Below are positions 55,997 through 64,000 of a DNA stretch of 64,000 bases, in pieces (position 1 is the stretch's first letter; every line of letters begins with the position of its first letter). A program made the position numbers and the translations under genes. The stretch spans positions 1,426,001 through 1,490,000 of the forward strand of contig NC_013037.1 in the NCBI RefSeq assembly GCF_000023125.1. Direction: 5' to 3'. Below the pieces are notes generated by a model. The model was not told the origin of the DNA and did not search any database. It saw only the letters and a program-made list of their open reading frames with translations. The stretch comes from Dyadobacter fermentans DSM 18053 (GTDB lineage: Bacteria; Bacteroidota; Bacteroidia; Cytophagales; Spirosomataceae).

Positions 55997-57134
55997 GGAA
56001 GCATTTCACAATGTCAGAAAACACACGGAATACATTTGCGAGCCGCTCGAAACGGAAGATTACGTGCCGCAGCCGGTCGCATTTGTGAGCCCGCCGAAAT
56101 GGCACCTCGCGCATTCCACCTGGTTTTTTGAAACCTTCATCCTCAAACCCAATGTACCCGGCTATCGGATGTACGATCCCGATTTCAACTATTTGTTCAA
56201 CAGCTACTATAATAATGTAGGCGAGCGCAGCCTCCGCACCGATCGCGGGAACGTGACACGCCCGACCACCAAGGCCGTGTACGCCTACCGCCAATATGTG
56301 GATGAGCAAATGGACGCATTTCTCGAAGATCTCACCGATCCGGACATCCTGGCATTGGTCGAACTCGGGCTGCACCACGAGCAACAGCACCAGGAACTGC
56401 TCGTGACCGACATCAAATACATTCTCGGCCACAACCCGCTCTTCCCCGTTTACCGCGAAGGCCAGAATATGGTGAGCGGCCGCAATACCGAAACCGGCTT
56501 TTTAACCATTCCTGAGGGCATCTACGACATCGGGCACCAGGGCGAAGGTTTCTGCTTCGACAACGAACTCGGCCGGCACAAGGTATACCTGCACGAATTC
56601 GAAATCGCGAAAGGACTCGTCACCAATAAAGAATACCTCGCATTTATGGAAGCCGGGGGTTATCAGGATTTCAACCTTTGGCTGGATGAAGGCTGGTCTT
56701 GGGTAAATGAAAACCACATTTCAGCACCAATGTACTGGCACCGGATCGGCGGCGAATGGCATTACTTTACATTAAACGGGTTGCGAAAAGTCGATCCCGA
56801 CGCCATTCTGAGCCATGTCAGCTATTTCGAAGCCGCTGCATTTGCTCAGTGGAAAGGCATGCGACTACCGACCGAATTTGAATGGGAAATTGCCGCCGCT
56901 AACCTCGACTGGGGCCAGCGGTGGGAATGGACCAACAGCGCCTACCTGCCCTATCCTGGATTCTCGAAAGCGCCGGGCGCCGTGGGCGAGTACAATGGCA
57001 AGTTTATGGTGAACCAGATGGTGCTCCGCGGCGCGTCCGTAGCGACCTCGCCGGGGCACGCCCGCAAAACATACCGCAATTTTTTTCACACACACGAGCG
57101 CTGGCAATACACAGGTATCCGCCTCGCGCAATAA
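55968..57134 (+). CDS. egtB: Ergothioneine biosynthesis sulfoxide synthase EgtB
   Basis: A 388-residue non-haem iron enzyme that joins hercynine with a thiol (gamma-glutamyl-cysteine or cysteine) to give a sulfoxide. The N-terminal DinB-like domain has HLAHSTWFFETFIL and HHEQQHQELL; iron ligands by homology are His49, His137 and His141. The C-terminal half is an FGE-sulfatase-type domain (GEGFCFDNELGRHKVYL, MRLPTEFEWEIAAANLDWGQ, VLRGASVATSPGHARKTYRN). Which thiol is used cannot be decided here. It overlaps the transporter fusion by 29 bases (20 if ATG 55977 is used) and precedes egtD by 10 bases. Confidence 0.93.
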   Translation: MQLMETTGIREAFHNVRKHTEYICEPLETEDYVPQPVAFVSPPKWHLAHSTWFFETFILKPNVPGYRMYDPDFNYLFNSYYNNVGERSLRTDRGNVTRPTTKAVYAYRQYVDEQMDAFLEDLTDPDILALVELGLHHEQQHQELLVTDIKYILGHNPLFPVYREGQNMVSGRNTETGFLTIPEGIYDIGHQGEGFCFDNELGRHKVYLHEFEIAKGLVTNKEYLAFMEAGGYQDFNLWLDEGWSWVNENHISAPMYWHRIGGEWHYFTLNGLRKVDPDAILSHVSYFEAAAFAQWKGMRLPTEFEWEIAAANLDWGQRWEWTNSAYLPYPGFSKAPGAVGEYNGKFMVNQMVLRGASVATSPGHARKTYRNFFHTHERWQYTGIRLAQ

Positions 57135-57144
57135 ACAATGGATC

Positions 57145-58089
57145 ATGACAGAGTTACAAACTTTTGCCCGCGACATCCACAAAGGACTGTCGGCGCCCCG
57201 GAAACACATTTCGAGCAAATACTTTTACGACGACATCGGTAGCGGCATTTTCCAGGACATTATGAAAATGCCGGAATACTACCCTACCCCTTGCGAATTC
57301 GAGATTTTATCGCTGCAAGGTGATAATATCATTCAAAAACTGGCATTCGACAGGCCGTTCCAGATCGTGGAATTTGGTGCCGGCGACGGCATTAAAACGC
57401 GCCAGCTGCTGAAAAAGCTCATCGAGCGGCAAGTGGATTTCACTTACGTCCCCATCGACATTTCCGCGAAGGCGATCGAGGAACTGACGGGCAATATGCT
57501 CGGCCATTTGCCTGGGTTGAAAATCCGGCCGATGATCGGGAATTACTTTTCGATGATGGAAGAGCTGGCCGCGTCGGGCGTTCCGAGCCTGCTGCTTTTT
57601 CTCGGCGGCAACATCGGCAACTACGAAGCGCATGAGGTCACGAGCCTCCTCACCGATTTCCGCAAATGCATGAATCCGGGCGATTACCTGCTCACCGGGT
57701 TCGACTTGCAGAAAAACCCCGCCACCGTCCGCTGCGCATACGACGACCCGAAAGGCATTACCAAAGCATTCAACATCAACCTGTTGCACCGGATCAACCG
57801 CGAGCTGGGCGGAACTTTCAAAACCAATCAGTTCGATTTTTACTCACATTATAACCCTGTAAATGGCGAAGTAAGGAGCTACCTGGTGAGCCTTGTGCCG
57901 CAAAAAGTACACATCCGGCACACGGACAAATGCTACGATTTTGAACGGAATGAATTGATATGGACCGAGTTATCCCAAAAATACACGCTCACGGGCATTG
58001 AGAAAATTGCGGAGGCCAACGGCTTCCGCGTCGTGGAGCATTTCCAGGATTGCAAGGCTTATTTTACCGATAGCTTGTGGACATTATAA
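57145..58089 (+). CDS. egtD: L-histidine N-alpha-methyltransferase EgtD
   Basis: A 314-residue SAM-dependent enzyme that trimethylates histidine to hercynine, the first step of ergothioneine synthesis. Signatures: HISSKYFYDDIGSGIFQDI near the start, PEYYPTPCEFEIL, the SAM site VEFGAGDGIKTRQLLKKL, VPIDISAKAIEEL and LLFLGGNIGNYE. It is the last gene of the cluster, ended by a strong terminator. No egtA, egtC or egtE is present in the window; the C-S lyase needed after EgtB must be encoded elsewhere. Confidence 0.95.
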   Translation: MTELQTFARDIHKGLSAPRKHISSKYFYDDIGSGIFQDIMKMPEYYPTPCEFEILSLQGDNIIQKLAFDRPFQIVEFGAGDGIKTRQLLKKLIERQVDFTYVPIDISAKAIEELTGNMLGHLPGLKIRPMIGNYFSMMEELAASGVPSLLLFLGGNIGNYEAHEVTSLLTDFRKCMNPGDYLLTGFDLQKNPATVRCAYDDPKGITKAFNINLLHRINRELGGTFKTNQFDFYSHYNPVNGEVRSYLVSLVPQKVHIRHTDKCYDFERNELIWTELSQKYTLTGIEKIAEANGFRVVEHFQDCKAYFTDSLWTL

Positions 58090-58126
58090 AAATCGGCCGG
58101 GACTTTTTGAAGCCCGGCCGATTTTT
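58088..58126. terminator. terminator after egtD
   Basis: A perfect 14-bp stem (58088-58101 with 58113-58126) with 11-nt loop and terminal A and T runs sits between egtD and the convergent next gene. Confidence 0.88.
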
Positions 58127-58153
58127 CTGAATGCATTGTTTTATACCAAGGCA

Positions 58154-58717
58154 TTAGTTGCTCGATACAAATTTATTGAAGCGGCTTTCCTTGCCGTCGG
58201 CGGTTGTTTCCTGGTACAAAAATTCCAGCTTGCTCTCGTCGAACTTCTGGAAAAACTCTTCCCAGCTGATTTCCTCCAACGAATCTTCACCGCTGTACCC
58301 CGGAAAATCGATTCGCAGGATGCCGCCGCCATCCTTTTTCTTTGCGGTGCCCTTCACTACCGAAGGCACACCGCCGCGCTTCTCCACCCACGCCCGGATC
58401 GTCTCATGGTCGCGGGTCGATGTGTTGGATTTGGAGCTGCCGGATGCTTTTTTAGTGCCGTCTGATTTGGAGGCTGTGGACTTGGTCGATGTCGATTTGG
58501 TCGTTGTGGATTTGGCCGCCGTCGCTTTCGTCCCTGTGGATTTTGCGCCGGATTTCGAGTCCGCAGTTTTGGTGTCTGATTTTGAGGCTGTTGATTTTGC
58601 AGTGCTCTTGGTAGCAGCCTTGGTGGCCGTGGTTTTCGCAGACGCGCTCTTTTCCGAAGCGCCTGCCGATTTCGTTTTAGAAGGGGCGTCTTTGGTGTTG
58701 CTTTTTGTAGTAGCCAT
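58154..58717 (-). CDS. Lys/Ser/Thr-rich tailed protein with conserved C-terminal domain
   Basis: A 187-residue protein. Residues 1-95 are low complexity: repeated K-(S/T)-(T/A/S) units such as KSTTTKSTSTKSTASKS, giving a strongly basic, disordered tail like those of histone-H1-like DNA-binding proteins. Residues 97-187 form a compact domain (TIRAWVEKRGGVPSVVKGT, GGILRIDFPGYSGED, SWEEFFQKFDESKLEFLYQ, SRFNKFV). I recall this domain in many bacterial proteins, sometimes mislabelled as a glucan branching enzyme; it has no such enzyme's features. A role with nucleic acid is plausible, not proven. Convergent with egtD. Confidence 0.82.
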   Translation of the reverse strand: MATTKSNTKDAPSKTKSAGASEKSASAKTTATKAATKSTAKSTASKSDTKTADSKSGAKSTGTKATAAKSTTTKSTSTKSTASKSDGTKKASGSSKSNTSTRDHETIRAWVEKRGGVPSVVKGTAKKKDGGGILRIDFPGYSGEDSLEEISWEEFFQKFDESKLEFLYQETTADGKESRFNKFVSSN

Positions 58718-58773
58718 GGTTTCAGTTGTTTGATTTGAAACCCATTAACTTCAAAAAGCGTGCCGATCGCTAA

Positions 58774-59520
58774 CTAGTCCTCCACCACACGGATAGCGCC
58801 TTTGAGCCGGAACCCGCACACCCGGAACCCCGCCTTTTCGAGGGTGGCCTGCGAAATGCGGTTGCCGATATTGCAGCGGGCCGCCGGCACGCGCCCCATT
58901 TTGTACGCCGTCCGTTTCAGTTCCTGCACAATGTAGGTCGCAAAGCCGCGCTCGCGGTACTGCTCCTTGGTTTGCATGTAAATGTCGGCATAAGGAATGT
59001 TGTAATTCAGCATCAGCCCGCCGCTCGCCACGATTTCGCCGTCCATATCGATCACATAATCGCTGTCGTCGCCATCCATCGGGTCGTGTTCGGAGCGCTT
59101 GCGGAATATCGCGCCGGGAATTTCGAATGCGGTTTGGAACTGGTCTTCGAACAGAATGGCTTCCGCGAATGAATGCTCGCAGAAACGGTGCAGCATTGTC
59201 GATAGCATGACGTCGTTGCTCTGCGCCTCGATCCATATCGCCTTGCATGCCTGCTGGAATGCTTCGAAAACCGTGCTGGCATATTTCCGGAACGGCGGAA
59301 GCAGGTAGAATTCGAAAATCGTGTCGCGGTCCTGGCGCCGATCGGTTCCCCAAACGGCACCGTAGCCGATCCGGACATTCCCGGTCCTGAACAGCCAGGT
59401 GTCGGCCCAGCCGTAGTCGTGGCACTTGTTGCAGACGAACTGAAAATGGTTTTCATGCAGGAACATCGTGCGAAAATCCCTGATTTCGTCCAGTGAGGTT
59501 TTAGTAATGTCGACTTGCAT
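58774..59520 (-). CDS. GNAT-family N-acetyltransferase
   Basis: A 248-residue protein. The C-terminal 120 residues have the GNAT fold: VASGGLMLNYNIPYADIYM followed by the acetyl-CoA-binding loop QYRERGFATYIVQELKRTAY and NIGNRISQATLEKAGFRVCG. The N-terminal half has CNKCHDYGWADTW with paired cysteines and a strand-rich region that may be a degenerate second GNAT unit. Substrate unknown. Divergent from the GH95 gene. Confidence 0.86.
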   Translation of the reverse strand: MQVDITKTSLDEIRDFRTMFLHENHFQFVCNKCHDYGWADTWLFRTGNVRIGYGAVWGTDRRQDRDTIFEFYLLPPFRKYASTVFEAFQQACKAIWIEAQSNDVMLSTMLHRFCEHSFAEAILFEDQFQTAFEIPGAIFRKRSEHDPMDGDDSDYVIDMDGEIVASGGLMLNYNIPYADIYMQTKEQYRERGFATYIVQELKRTAYKMGRVPAARCNIGNRISQATLEKAGFRVCGFRLKGAIRVVED

Positions 59521-59703
59521 AGTGTGATGGAACAGGCTAATAAGGTAGTATAATGGGTTGAAAAAAACTACTTGCGTTGCAGGAAAAAACGGCGCGTTAC
59601 CACACCTTTTTTGTACGGGGAATACGGCCGAAATCCCGTCAGCAAGGCAGCATTCAGGTGCTTTTTTGTGCCTGCATTATCCACCAACATAATTGAAACC
59701 GGC

Positions 59704-62010
59704 ATGAAGCCTATTATTCAGACCGTTACCTTATTTGCACTCATGATTTTTAAATGCCACGCACAGGCCCCGGGCCCGTTGACGCTCTGGTACGAGCAGC
59801 CTGCCCGGCAATGGGAAGAGGCGCTCCCCATCGGAAACGGCGCATTGGCGGCGATGATTTTCGGAGGCGTAGAAACGGAGCAGATCCAGTTTAACGAAGA
59901 AACGCTGTGGACGGGCGAACCGAGAAGCTACGCGCACAAGGGCGCATCGGCATACCTGGAACAGATCCGCCGGCTGCTGAACGAGGGCAAACAGAAAGAA
60001 GCAGAAGCGCTGGCCAACGAGCAATTCATGAGCCAGCCCATGCGGCAAATGGCTTATCAGGCTTTTGGTGATGTGTATTTAGATTTTCCCGGCCATGTTC
60101 AGCATCGCGCATATCACCGTGAACTCGACCTCCGTGCGGCCACTGTAAAAAGCAGCTACGAGTCCGGCGGCGTGCGCTACACGCGCGAAGCATTTGCGAG
60201 TTATCCGGCCAAGGCGATCTACTATCATATCAACAGTTCCCAAAAAAGTAAGCTGGATTTCACCGTGCGCATGTCGACCATACACGCGAAACCGAAAGTG
60301 AATGCCGAGAAAAACACCATCGAGCTGGAAGTTCAGGTCGAAAACGGGGCGCTCCACGGGCTGGCCCGATTGAAATTACTAACCGACGGAAAATTGAAAA
60401 CAGCCGACGGAAAAATAGAAGTTACCGGCGCCACCTCGGCGACAATTGTGCTCTCGGCAGCGACGAACTATATCAATTACAAAAATGTAAACGGAGATCC
60501 GCGCGCCAAGGTAACGGCCGCATTGCAAAACGCACCGGACGATTACAAGAAGGCCGCCAGCGGTCATTTGGCTGATTATCAGAAACTCTTCAACCGTTTC
60601 GCCCTGGATTTGCCTGCCAGCAAAGGCTCGGCACTTCCTACCGACCAGCGCCTGAGCCAATTCAAACACAATCCGGATGATCCGGCATTGCTTGCATTAT
60701 ATGTACAGTTTGCACGCTACCTGCTCATTACGAGCAGCCGTCCGGGAACGCATCCGGCCAACTTGCAGGGCAAATGGAACCATAAGCTCAATCCGTCGTG
60801 GGATAGTAAGTACACCGTCAATATCAATACCGAAATGAACTACTGGCCCGCGGAGCTTACCAACCTCAGCGAATGCCATCAGCCTTTGTTTCAAATGGTA
60901 AAAGAGGTTTCCGAAACCGGTGCCGAAGTGGCCAAAGAACATTATAATGCAAACGGCTGGGTTTTACACCACAATACCGACGTGTGGCGTGGTGCGGCGC
61001 CGATCAATGCGTCCAACCACGGCATTTGGGTGACGGGCGGTGCCTGGCTGAGCCTGCATTTGTGGGAGCATTACCGGTTTACGGAGGATAAGGCATTTCT
61101 TCAAAACACCGCCTACCCGCTCATGAAAGGCGCAGCGCAGTTTTTCCTCGACTTTCTCGTGAAAGACCCGAAAACCGGACACCTGGTGAGCTCGCCGTCC
61201 AATTCGCCGGAAAACGGCGGCCTGGTGGCCGGCCCGACGATGGACCACCAGATCATCCGGGCGTTGTTCAAGGCTTGCGCCGAGACGGCCGGCATTTTGA
61301 AAACCGATGCCGTATTTGCCCAAAAACTTACCGAAACCGCCAAACAAATCGCCCCGAACCAGATTGGCCGCCACGGTCAGTTGCAGGAATGGATGACGGA
61401 CATCGACGACACTACGAACCATCACCGCCACGTGTCGCATTTGTGGGGCGTGTACCCGGGCGAAGAAATCACACCCACCGGCACGCCCGACCTGCTGAAA
61501 GCCGCCATCAAATCCCTTGAATACCGCGGCGACGACGGCACCGGATGGAGCCTGGCCTGGAAAATCAATTACTGGGCACGGTTTCTGGACGGCGAGCATG
61601 CCTACACGATGATCCGCAAGCTTTTCAACCCCGTGTTTGAATCCGGCCGTAAAATGAGCGGCGGCGGCTCCTACCCCAACCTCTTCGACGCTCACCCGCC
61701 ATTCCAGATCGATGGGAATTTCGGCGGTGCATCAGGCATTCTCGAAACGCTGGTGCAGAGCCATCTGGGCGAGATCAACCTCCTGCCCGCATTGCCCAAG
61801 GCATTGCCCGACGGCCGAGTGAGCGGATTGTGCGCACGGGGAGGCTTCGAGATGGACATGGATTGGAAAAACGGCAAGCTCACCGGGCTGAGCATCCGAT
61901 CCAAGGCCGGCAACGAATGCAAGGTGCGCTACGGAGCCCAGGTAATTTCCATCCCGACGGAGAAAGGTAAAACCTATCGTTTCGGGCCGGATTTGAAGGT
62001 TTTGAAATAA
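59704..62010 (+). CDS. Glycoside hydrolase family 95 alpha-L-fucosidase-type enzyme
   Basis: A 768-residue secreted glycosidase with signal peptide (MKPIIQTVTLFALMIFKCHAQ). The N-terminal beta domain begins LWYEQPARQWEEALPIGNG; the (alpha/alpha)6 domain has LQGKWNHKLNPSWDSKYTVN, NTEMNYWPAELTNLSECH, the catalytic region LQEWMTDIDDTTNHHRHVSH and the C-terminal domain GNFGGASGILETLVQSH. GH95 enzymes are inverting 1,2-alpha-L-fucosidases or, in some subgroups, alpha-galactosidases acting on plant xyloglucan. ATG 59704 is chosen because it gives a clean signal peptide; the frame is open to 59572 without homology. No SusCD pair is next to it. Confidence 0.94.
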   Translation: MKPIIQTVTLFALMIFKCHAQAPGPLTLWYEQPARQWEEALPIGNGALAAMIFGGVETEQIQFNEETLWTGEPRSYAHKGASAYLEQIRRLLNEGKQKEAEALANEQFMSQPMRQMAYQAFGDVYLDFPGHVQHRAYHRELDLRAATVKSSYESGGVRYTREAFASYPAKAIYYHINSSQKSKLDFTVRMSTIHAKPKVNAEKNTIELEVQVENGALHGLARLKLLTDGKLKTADGKIEVTGATSATIVLSAATNYINYKNVNGDPRAKVTAALQNAPDDYKKAASGHLADYQKLFNRFALDLPASKGSALPTDQRLSQFKHNPDDPALLALYVQFARYLLITSSRPGTHPANLQGKWNHKLNPSWDSKYTVNINTEMNYWPAELTNLSECHQPLFQMVKEVSETGAEVAKEHYNANGWVLHHNTDVWRGAAPINASNHGIWVTGGAWLSLHLWEHYRFTEDKAFLQNTAYPLMKGAAQFFLDFLVKDPKTGHLVSSPSNSPENGGLVAGPTMDHQIIRALFKACAETAGILKTDAVFAQKLTETAKQIAPNQIGRHGQLQEWMTDIDDTTNHHRHVSHLWGVYPGEEITPTGTPDLLKAAIKSLEYRGDDGTGWSLAWKINYWARFLDGEHAYTMIRKLFNPVFESGRKMSGGGSYPNLFDAHPPFQIDGNFGGASGILETLVQSHLGEINLLPALPKALPDGRVSGLCARGGFEMDMDWKNGKLTGLSIRSKAGNECKVRYGAQVISIPTEKGKTYRFGPDLKVLK

Positions 62011-62115
62011 AATTGATTTTTTTGAGAGGTCCCGGAATGCTGCTGACATACTGCTGTCACTGGGCGATGTTTAGTTTGCAATGTAATCAAACAATAAACT
62101 ATAAAAACCTTTGAC

Positions 62116-62634
62116 ATGGAAACTAACAACACCGCACAGGAGATCACAGCCACCACGTACATTATCAGCGCCGATGCATTACTGGAACATTGGCAAGGCC
62201 ACCGCAGGCTCAGCCGGAAGGTTATTGAGGCATTTCCTGAGGATCAGTTTTATACTTTTTCGATCGGCGGCATGCGTACTTACGCCGAGCTTACGATGGA
62301 AATGATCGGTCTGGCGGCTCCCGGCATCCGCGGTATCGCATTCGGCGACTGGACTTTCAGCGAGCCGGTACTCGACTACTCGACGCCCGCCCCGGCCACC
62401 AAACCCGAAGTGCTCAACCTGTGGGACCTTATTACGGAATACATCAACAACGTGTGGCCGCAAATCCCGCCACAACGCTTCCAGGAAGTAGAAGCTGCCT
62501 TTGGCATGTATGAAGACAAGATCGTCGGAACAGTCCAGTACCTGATCGACAATGAAATTCACCACCGTGCGCAAGGCTACGTGTACCTGCGCGCCCTGGG
62601 CGTGGAGCCACCGGCTTTCTGGGATCGCCAATAG
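62116..62634 (+). CDS. DinB family protein
   Basis: A 172-residue four-helix-bundle protein. The metal-binding pattern is a His in the first helix (EHWQGHRRLSRKVIEAFPED) and the HHRAQGYVYLRALGVEPP end (IDNEIHHR). Members include thiol-dependent transferases and uncharacterised proteins; no substrate can be named. Monocistronic, with a palindrome after it. Confidence 0.88.
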   Translation: METNNTAQEITATTYIISADALLEHWQGHRRLSRKVIEAFPEDQFYTFSIGGMRTYAELTMEMIGLAAPGIRGIAFGDWTFSEPVLDYSTPAPATKPEVLNLWDLITEYINNVWPQIPPQRFQEVEAAFGMYEDKIVGTVQYLIDNEIHHRAQGYVYLRALGVEPPAFWDRQ

Positions 62635-62661
62635 TTTGCATTAGCGCCAACGAAAAACAAC

Positions 62662-62709
62662 CCGCGCGGGAGACAGGGACTTTCCGGAAGGCCTCATTCT
62701 CCCGCGCGG
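62662..62709 (+). terminator. inverted repeat after the DinB gene
   Basis: CCGCGCGGGAGA (62662-62673) and TCTCCCGCGCGG (62698-62709) form a perfect 12-bp stem around a 24-nt loop containing a further small palindrome TTCCGGAA. The T tract is weak (AATTGTT). Confidence 0.65.
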
Positions 62710-62723
62710 AATTGTTATAGATT

Positions 62724-62753
62724 TTTGTGGAATGGTTTTAGTGAGTACCTTCG
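62724..62753 (+). promoter_or_regulatory. probable promoter of the Gln/Pro-rich secreted protein
   Basis: TTTG (62724-62727), 18 bp and TACCTTCG (62746-62753, one mismatch to TAnnTTTG) precede the ATG by about 20 bp. Confidence 0.45.
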
Positions 62754-62774
62754 TGTGCTTGAACATTTGTTACA

Positions 62775-63419
62775 ATGACTATGCCGCACATGAAAACGAA
62801 AATTCTGACTACCATTGCCTTAACAGGCCTCCTGGCTGCATTCGGTGAAGCGAATGCGCAGGTCCGGCAGCCGTCACCCACCGGGCAGGTCCCCAAAGCT
62901 TACACGGGTGCACAAGCCGGGCAGGGTGCTCAAACGGCGACTTTCAAACCAAAACCAACCGGTCAGATCGCCCCCGAGGTGCCGGGACAGCCACTGGGAA
63001 CATTGCCCCAACCCGCACAGCCAGCTCCCGTGAAGAAAACTTCGGAGGTACAAAGCCTGGGTTTTGAAAGCTATTCGGCTCCCACAACCCAGTCGGGTAT
63101 GGTGCCCAAGGTGACCACGTCGCAGGATCAGCGGGTGATGACCGAACGGTTCGCTCCGGATGGCGAAACGCAACAGCGCACCGTGACGACCGAACAGGTA
63201 CAGCAAACGATCCGGGTGCAGCAGGTTCCTGCGGGCGGCACGTACACCCCCGGCACGGAGCCAGCCCCTGCCACCACCGCGCCTGTGACAACCGGCGAGG
63301 CGGTTTCACAACCCGCTCAAAGCGCCACACAGGCGCCTGTAACGCAGCCTGCAACCACTACCCAGCCCGCACCTGCGGCAGCGCCCAGGTCAGCCCCGCA
63401 ACGGGTAAGTCCAAAATAA
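62775..63419 (+). CDS. Secreted Gln/Pro/Thr-rich protein
   Basis: A 214-residue protein with signal peptide (TMPHMKTKILTTIALTGLLA, cleavage near EANAQ). The mature part is low complexity, dominated by Pro, Gln, Thr, Ala and Val, with repeated TGQ(V/I)(P/A) and PAQ(P/S)A motifs and no Cys. No enzymatic domain is visible. The conserved-looking stretch MTERFAPDGETQQRTVTTEQ lies near residue 125. It could be a flexible surface or cell-wall protein; I do not recognise it. ATG 62790 is an alternative start leaving a similar signal peptide. Confidence 0.75.
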   Translation: MTMPHMKTKILTTIALTGLLAAFGEANAQVRQPSPTGQVPKAYTGAQAGQGAQTATFKPKPTGQIAPEVPGQPLGTLPQPAQPAPVKKTSEVQSLGFESYSAPTTQSGMVPKVTTSQDQRVMTERFAPDGETQQRTVTTEQVQQTIRVQQVPAGGTYTPGTEPAPATTAPVTTGEAVSQPAQSATQAPVTQPATTTQPAPAAAPRSAPQRVSPK

Positions 63420-63425
63420 CACACA

Positions 63426-63448
63426 CCCCGGTTCTGCCGGGGTTTTTC
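63426..63448 (+). terminator. terminator after the secreted protein
   Basis: CCCCGG (63426-63431) and CCGGGG (63437-63442) with loop TTCTG, followed by TTTTT. Confidence 0.85.
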
Positions 63449-63602
63449 ATTTCTACATTTCGCTGCTCTTCCGGCAGGCGCCGTTTGGCACAATCACACC
63501 TGCATTTTGTCTCATCCTCACCCCGGGAAAGTGCCGGGCTGGCCGTATTTTTGTAACAACACTTCACAAGCCGGTGACAATCCGGTAGTTAAACACATCG
63601 TT

Positions 63603-64000
63603 ATGAAAACCTTTTATGCGGTCCTCGCCAACTCGCTCGCGGCCGCGCTCACCAATACATTTGTCTGGTTCGCCGTCACGTTCTGGGTGTATCTCGAAAC
63701 CAAAAGCGTGCTCGCTACTTCCGTGATGGCAGGCGTTTATCTGGCAACGGTGGCGGTTTCCGGCTTTTTCCTGGGTTCAATAGTGGACCGTTACCGGAAG
63801 AAAACATCTATGACGATCTCAGCCACGATCACACTGGCGCTCTACATTGTCGCACTCATCATCTACGTCACCACGCCCGAAGCTGTTTTCAAGGACGATT
63901 CGAGCATTAACCTGTGGCTTTTTATTACACTCTGCCTGTTTGGGGCCATTACCGGAAATATCCGCACCATCGCACTATCGACCGTCGTGACGATCCTCAT
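63603..64000 (+). CDS. MFS transporter, N-terminal part, cut by the window edge
   Basis: A frame open from ATG 63603 to the end, 132 residues visible. It begins MKTFYAVLANSLAAALTNTF and shows at least three membrane helices; a basic loop GSIVDRYRKKT between helices 2 and 3 is the family signature loop of major facilitator transporters (G-x-x-x-D-R-x-x-R/K). Substrate is unknown; the helix pattern resembles MFS exporters of the macrolide/drug type. It is incomplete at the right edge. Confidence 0.85.
   Translation, partial: MKTFYAVLANSLAAALTNTFVWFAVTFWVYLETKSVLATSVMAGVYLATVAVSGFFLGSIVDRYRKKTSMTISATITLALYIVALIIYVTTPEAVFKDDSSINLWLFITLCLFGAITGNIRTIALSTVVTIL

Noticed and set aside
58154..58717. 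Glucan branching enzyme
   Set aside because: I recall this label on similar proteins, but the sequence has no glycoside hydrolase motifs and is far too short.

Overview
The window looks like a chromosomal segment of a Bacteroidota bacterium of the Cytophagales type; the gene set and base composition resemble Dyadobacter or a close relative, but the genus is a guess. Evidence: a type IX secretion C-terminal sorting domain, a short menaquinone MenE, DUF3098 and DUF5009 proteins, a bifunctional nuclease with a UVR tail, many secreted carbohydrate-active and Tat-exported proteins, several starts without a clear Shine-Dalgarno sequence, and repeated promoter-like boxes of the Bacteroidota form TAnnTTTG. 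No rRNA, tRNA, CRISPR array, prophage or insertion sequence was seen. Both window edges cut a gene (T9SS protein on the left, MFS transporter on the right).

Layout. 0-4.2 kb: end of a T9SS-sorted surface protein, M61 peptidase, DUF1080 protein and lspA. 4.2-4.8 kb: a repeat-rich convergent intergenic region. 4.9-10 kb: two neighbouring aconitases (AcnA type and AcnB). 10.3-14.3 kb: topA, a sirtuin lacking zinc ligands and folD. 14.5-16.5 kb: an XRE/S24-like regulator and an unknown protein. 16.5-18.6 kb: divergent menE and menB (menaquinone). 18.6-23.1 kb: EVE protein, a secreted protein, a second repeat-rich spacer, an rRNA-type methyltransferase and a TPR lipoprotein. 23.1-26.5 kb: thrS-infC-rpmI-rplT translation block. 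26.7-32.5 kb: Tat-exported phospholipase C, dnaK, a small unknown protein coupled to an SDR. 32.6-45.5 kb: mainly secreted hydrolases, pgi, sugar-related proteins, a lipoprotein pair, RluF, acetylxylan esterase and a Gfo/Idh/MocA protein. 45.6-52 kb: etfBA, bifunctional nuclease, ftsX-DUF3098-uppP-truB-ribF. 52.2-58.1 kb: flavin disulfide oxidoreductase, a betaine-family ABC transporter and egtB-egtD (ergothioneine). 58.2-64 kb: Lys/Ser/Thr-tailed protein, GNAT enzyme, GH95 fucosidase, DinB protein, a Gln/Pro-rich secreted protein and the MFS start.

The most notable locus is 53.7-58.1 kb. An ABC ATPase and a permease/substrate-binding fusion are translationally coupled to egtB and egtD, which suggests that a trimethylammonium-histidine compound (ergothioneine or hercynine) is both made and transported. 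The binding domain of the fusion appears circularly permuted: the half normally at the C-terminus is attached directly to the permease and the usual first half comes last. Other points of interest are two intergenic regions sharing the same families of palindromic repeats, a regulator whose S24-like domain seems to have lost its protease dyad, and a sirtuin without a zinc site.
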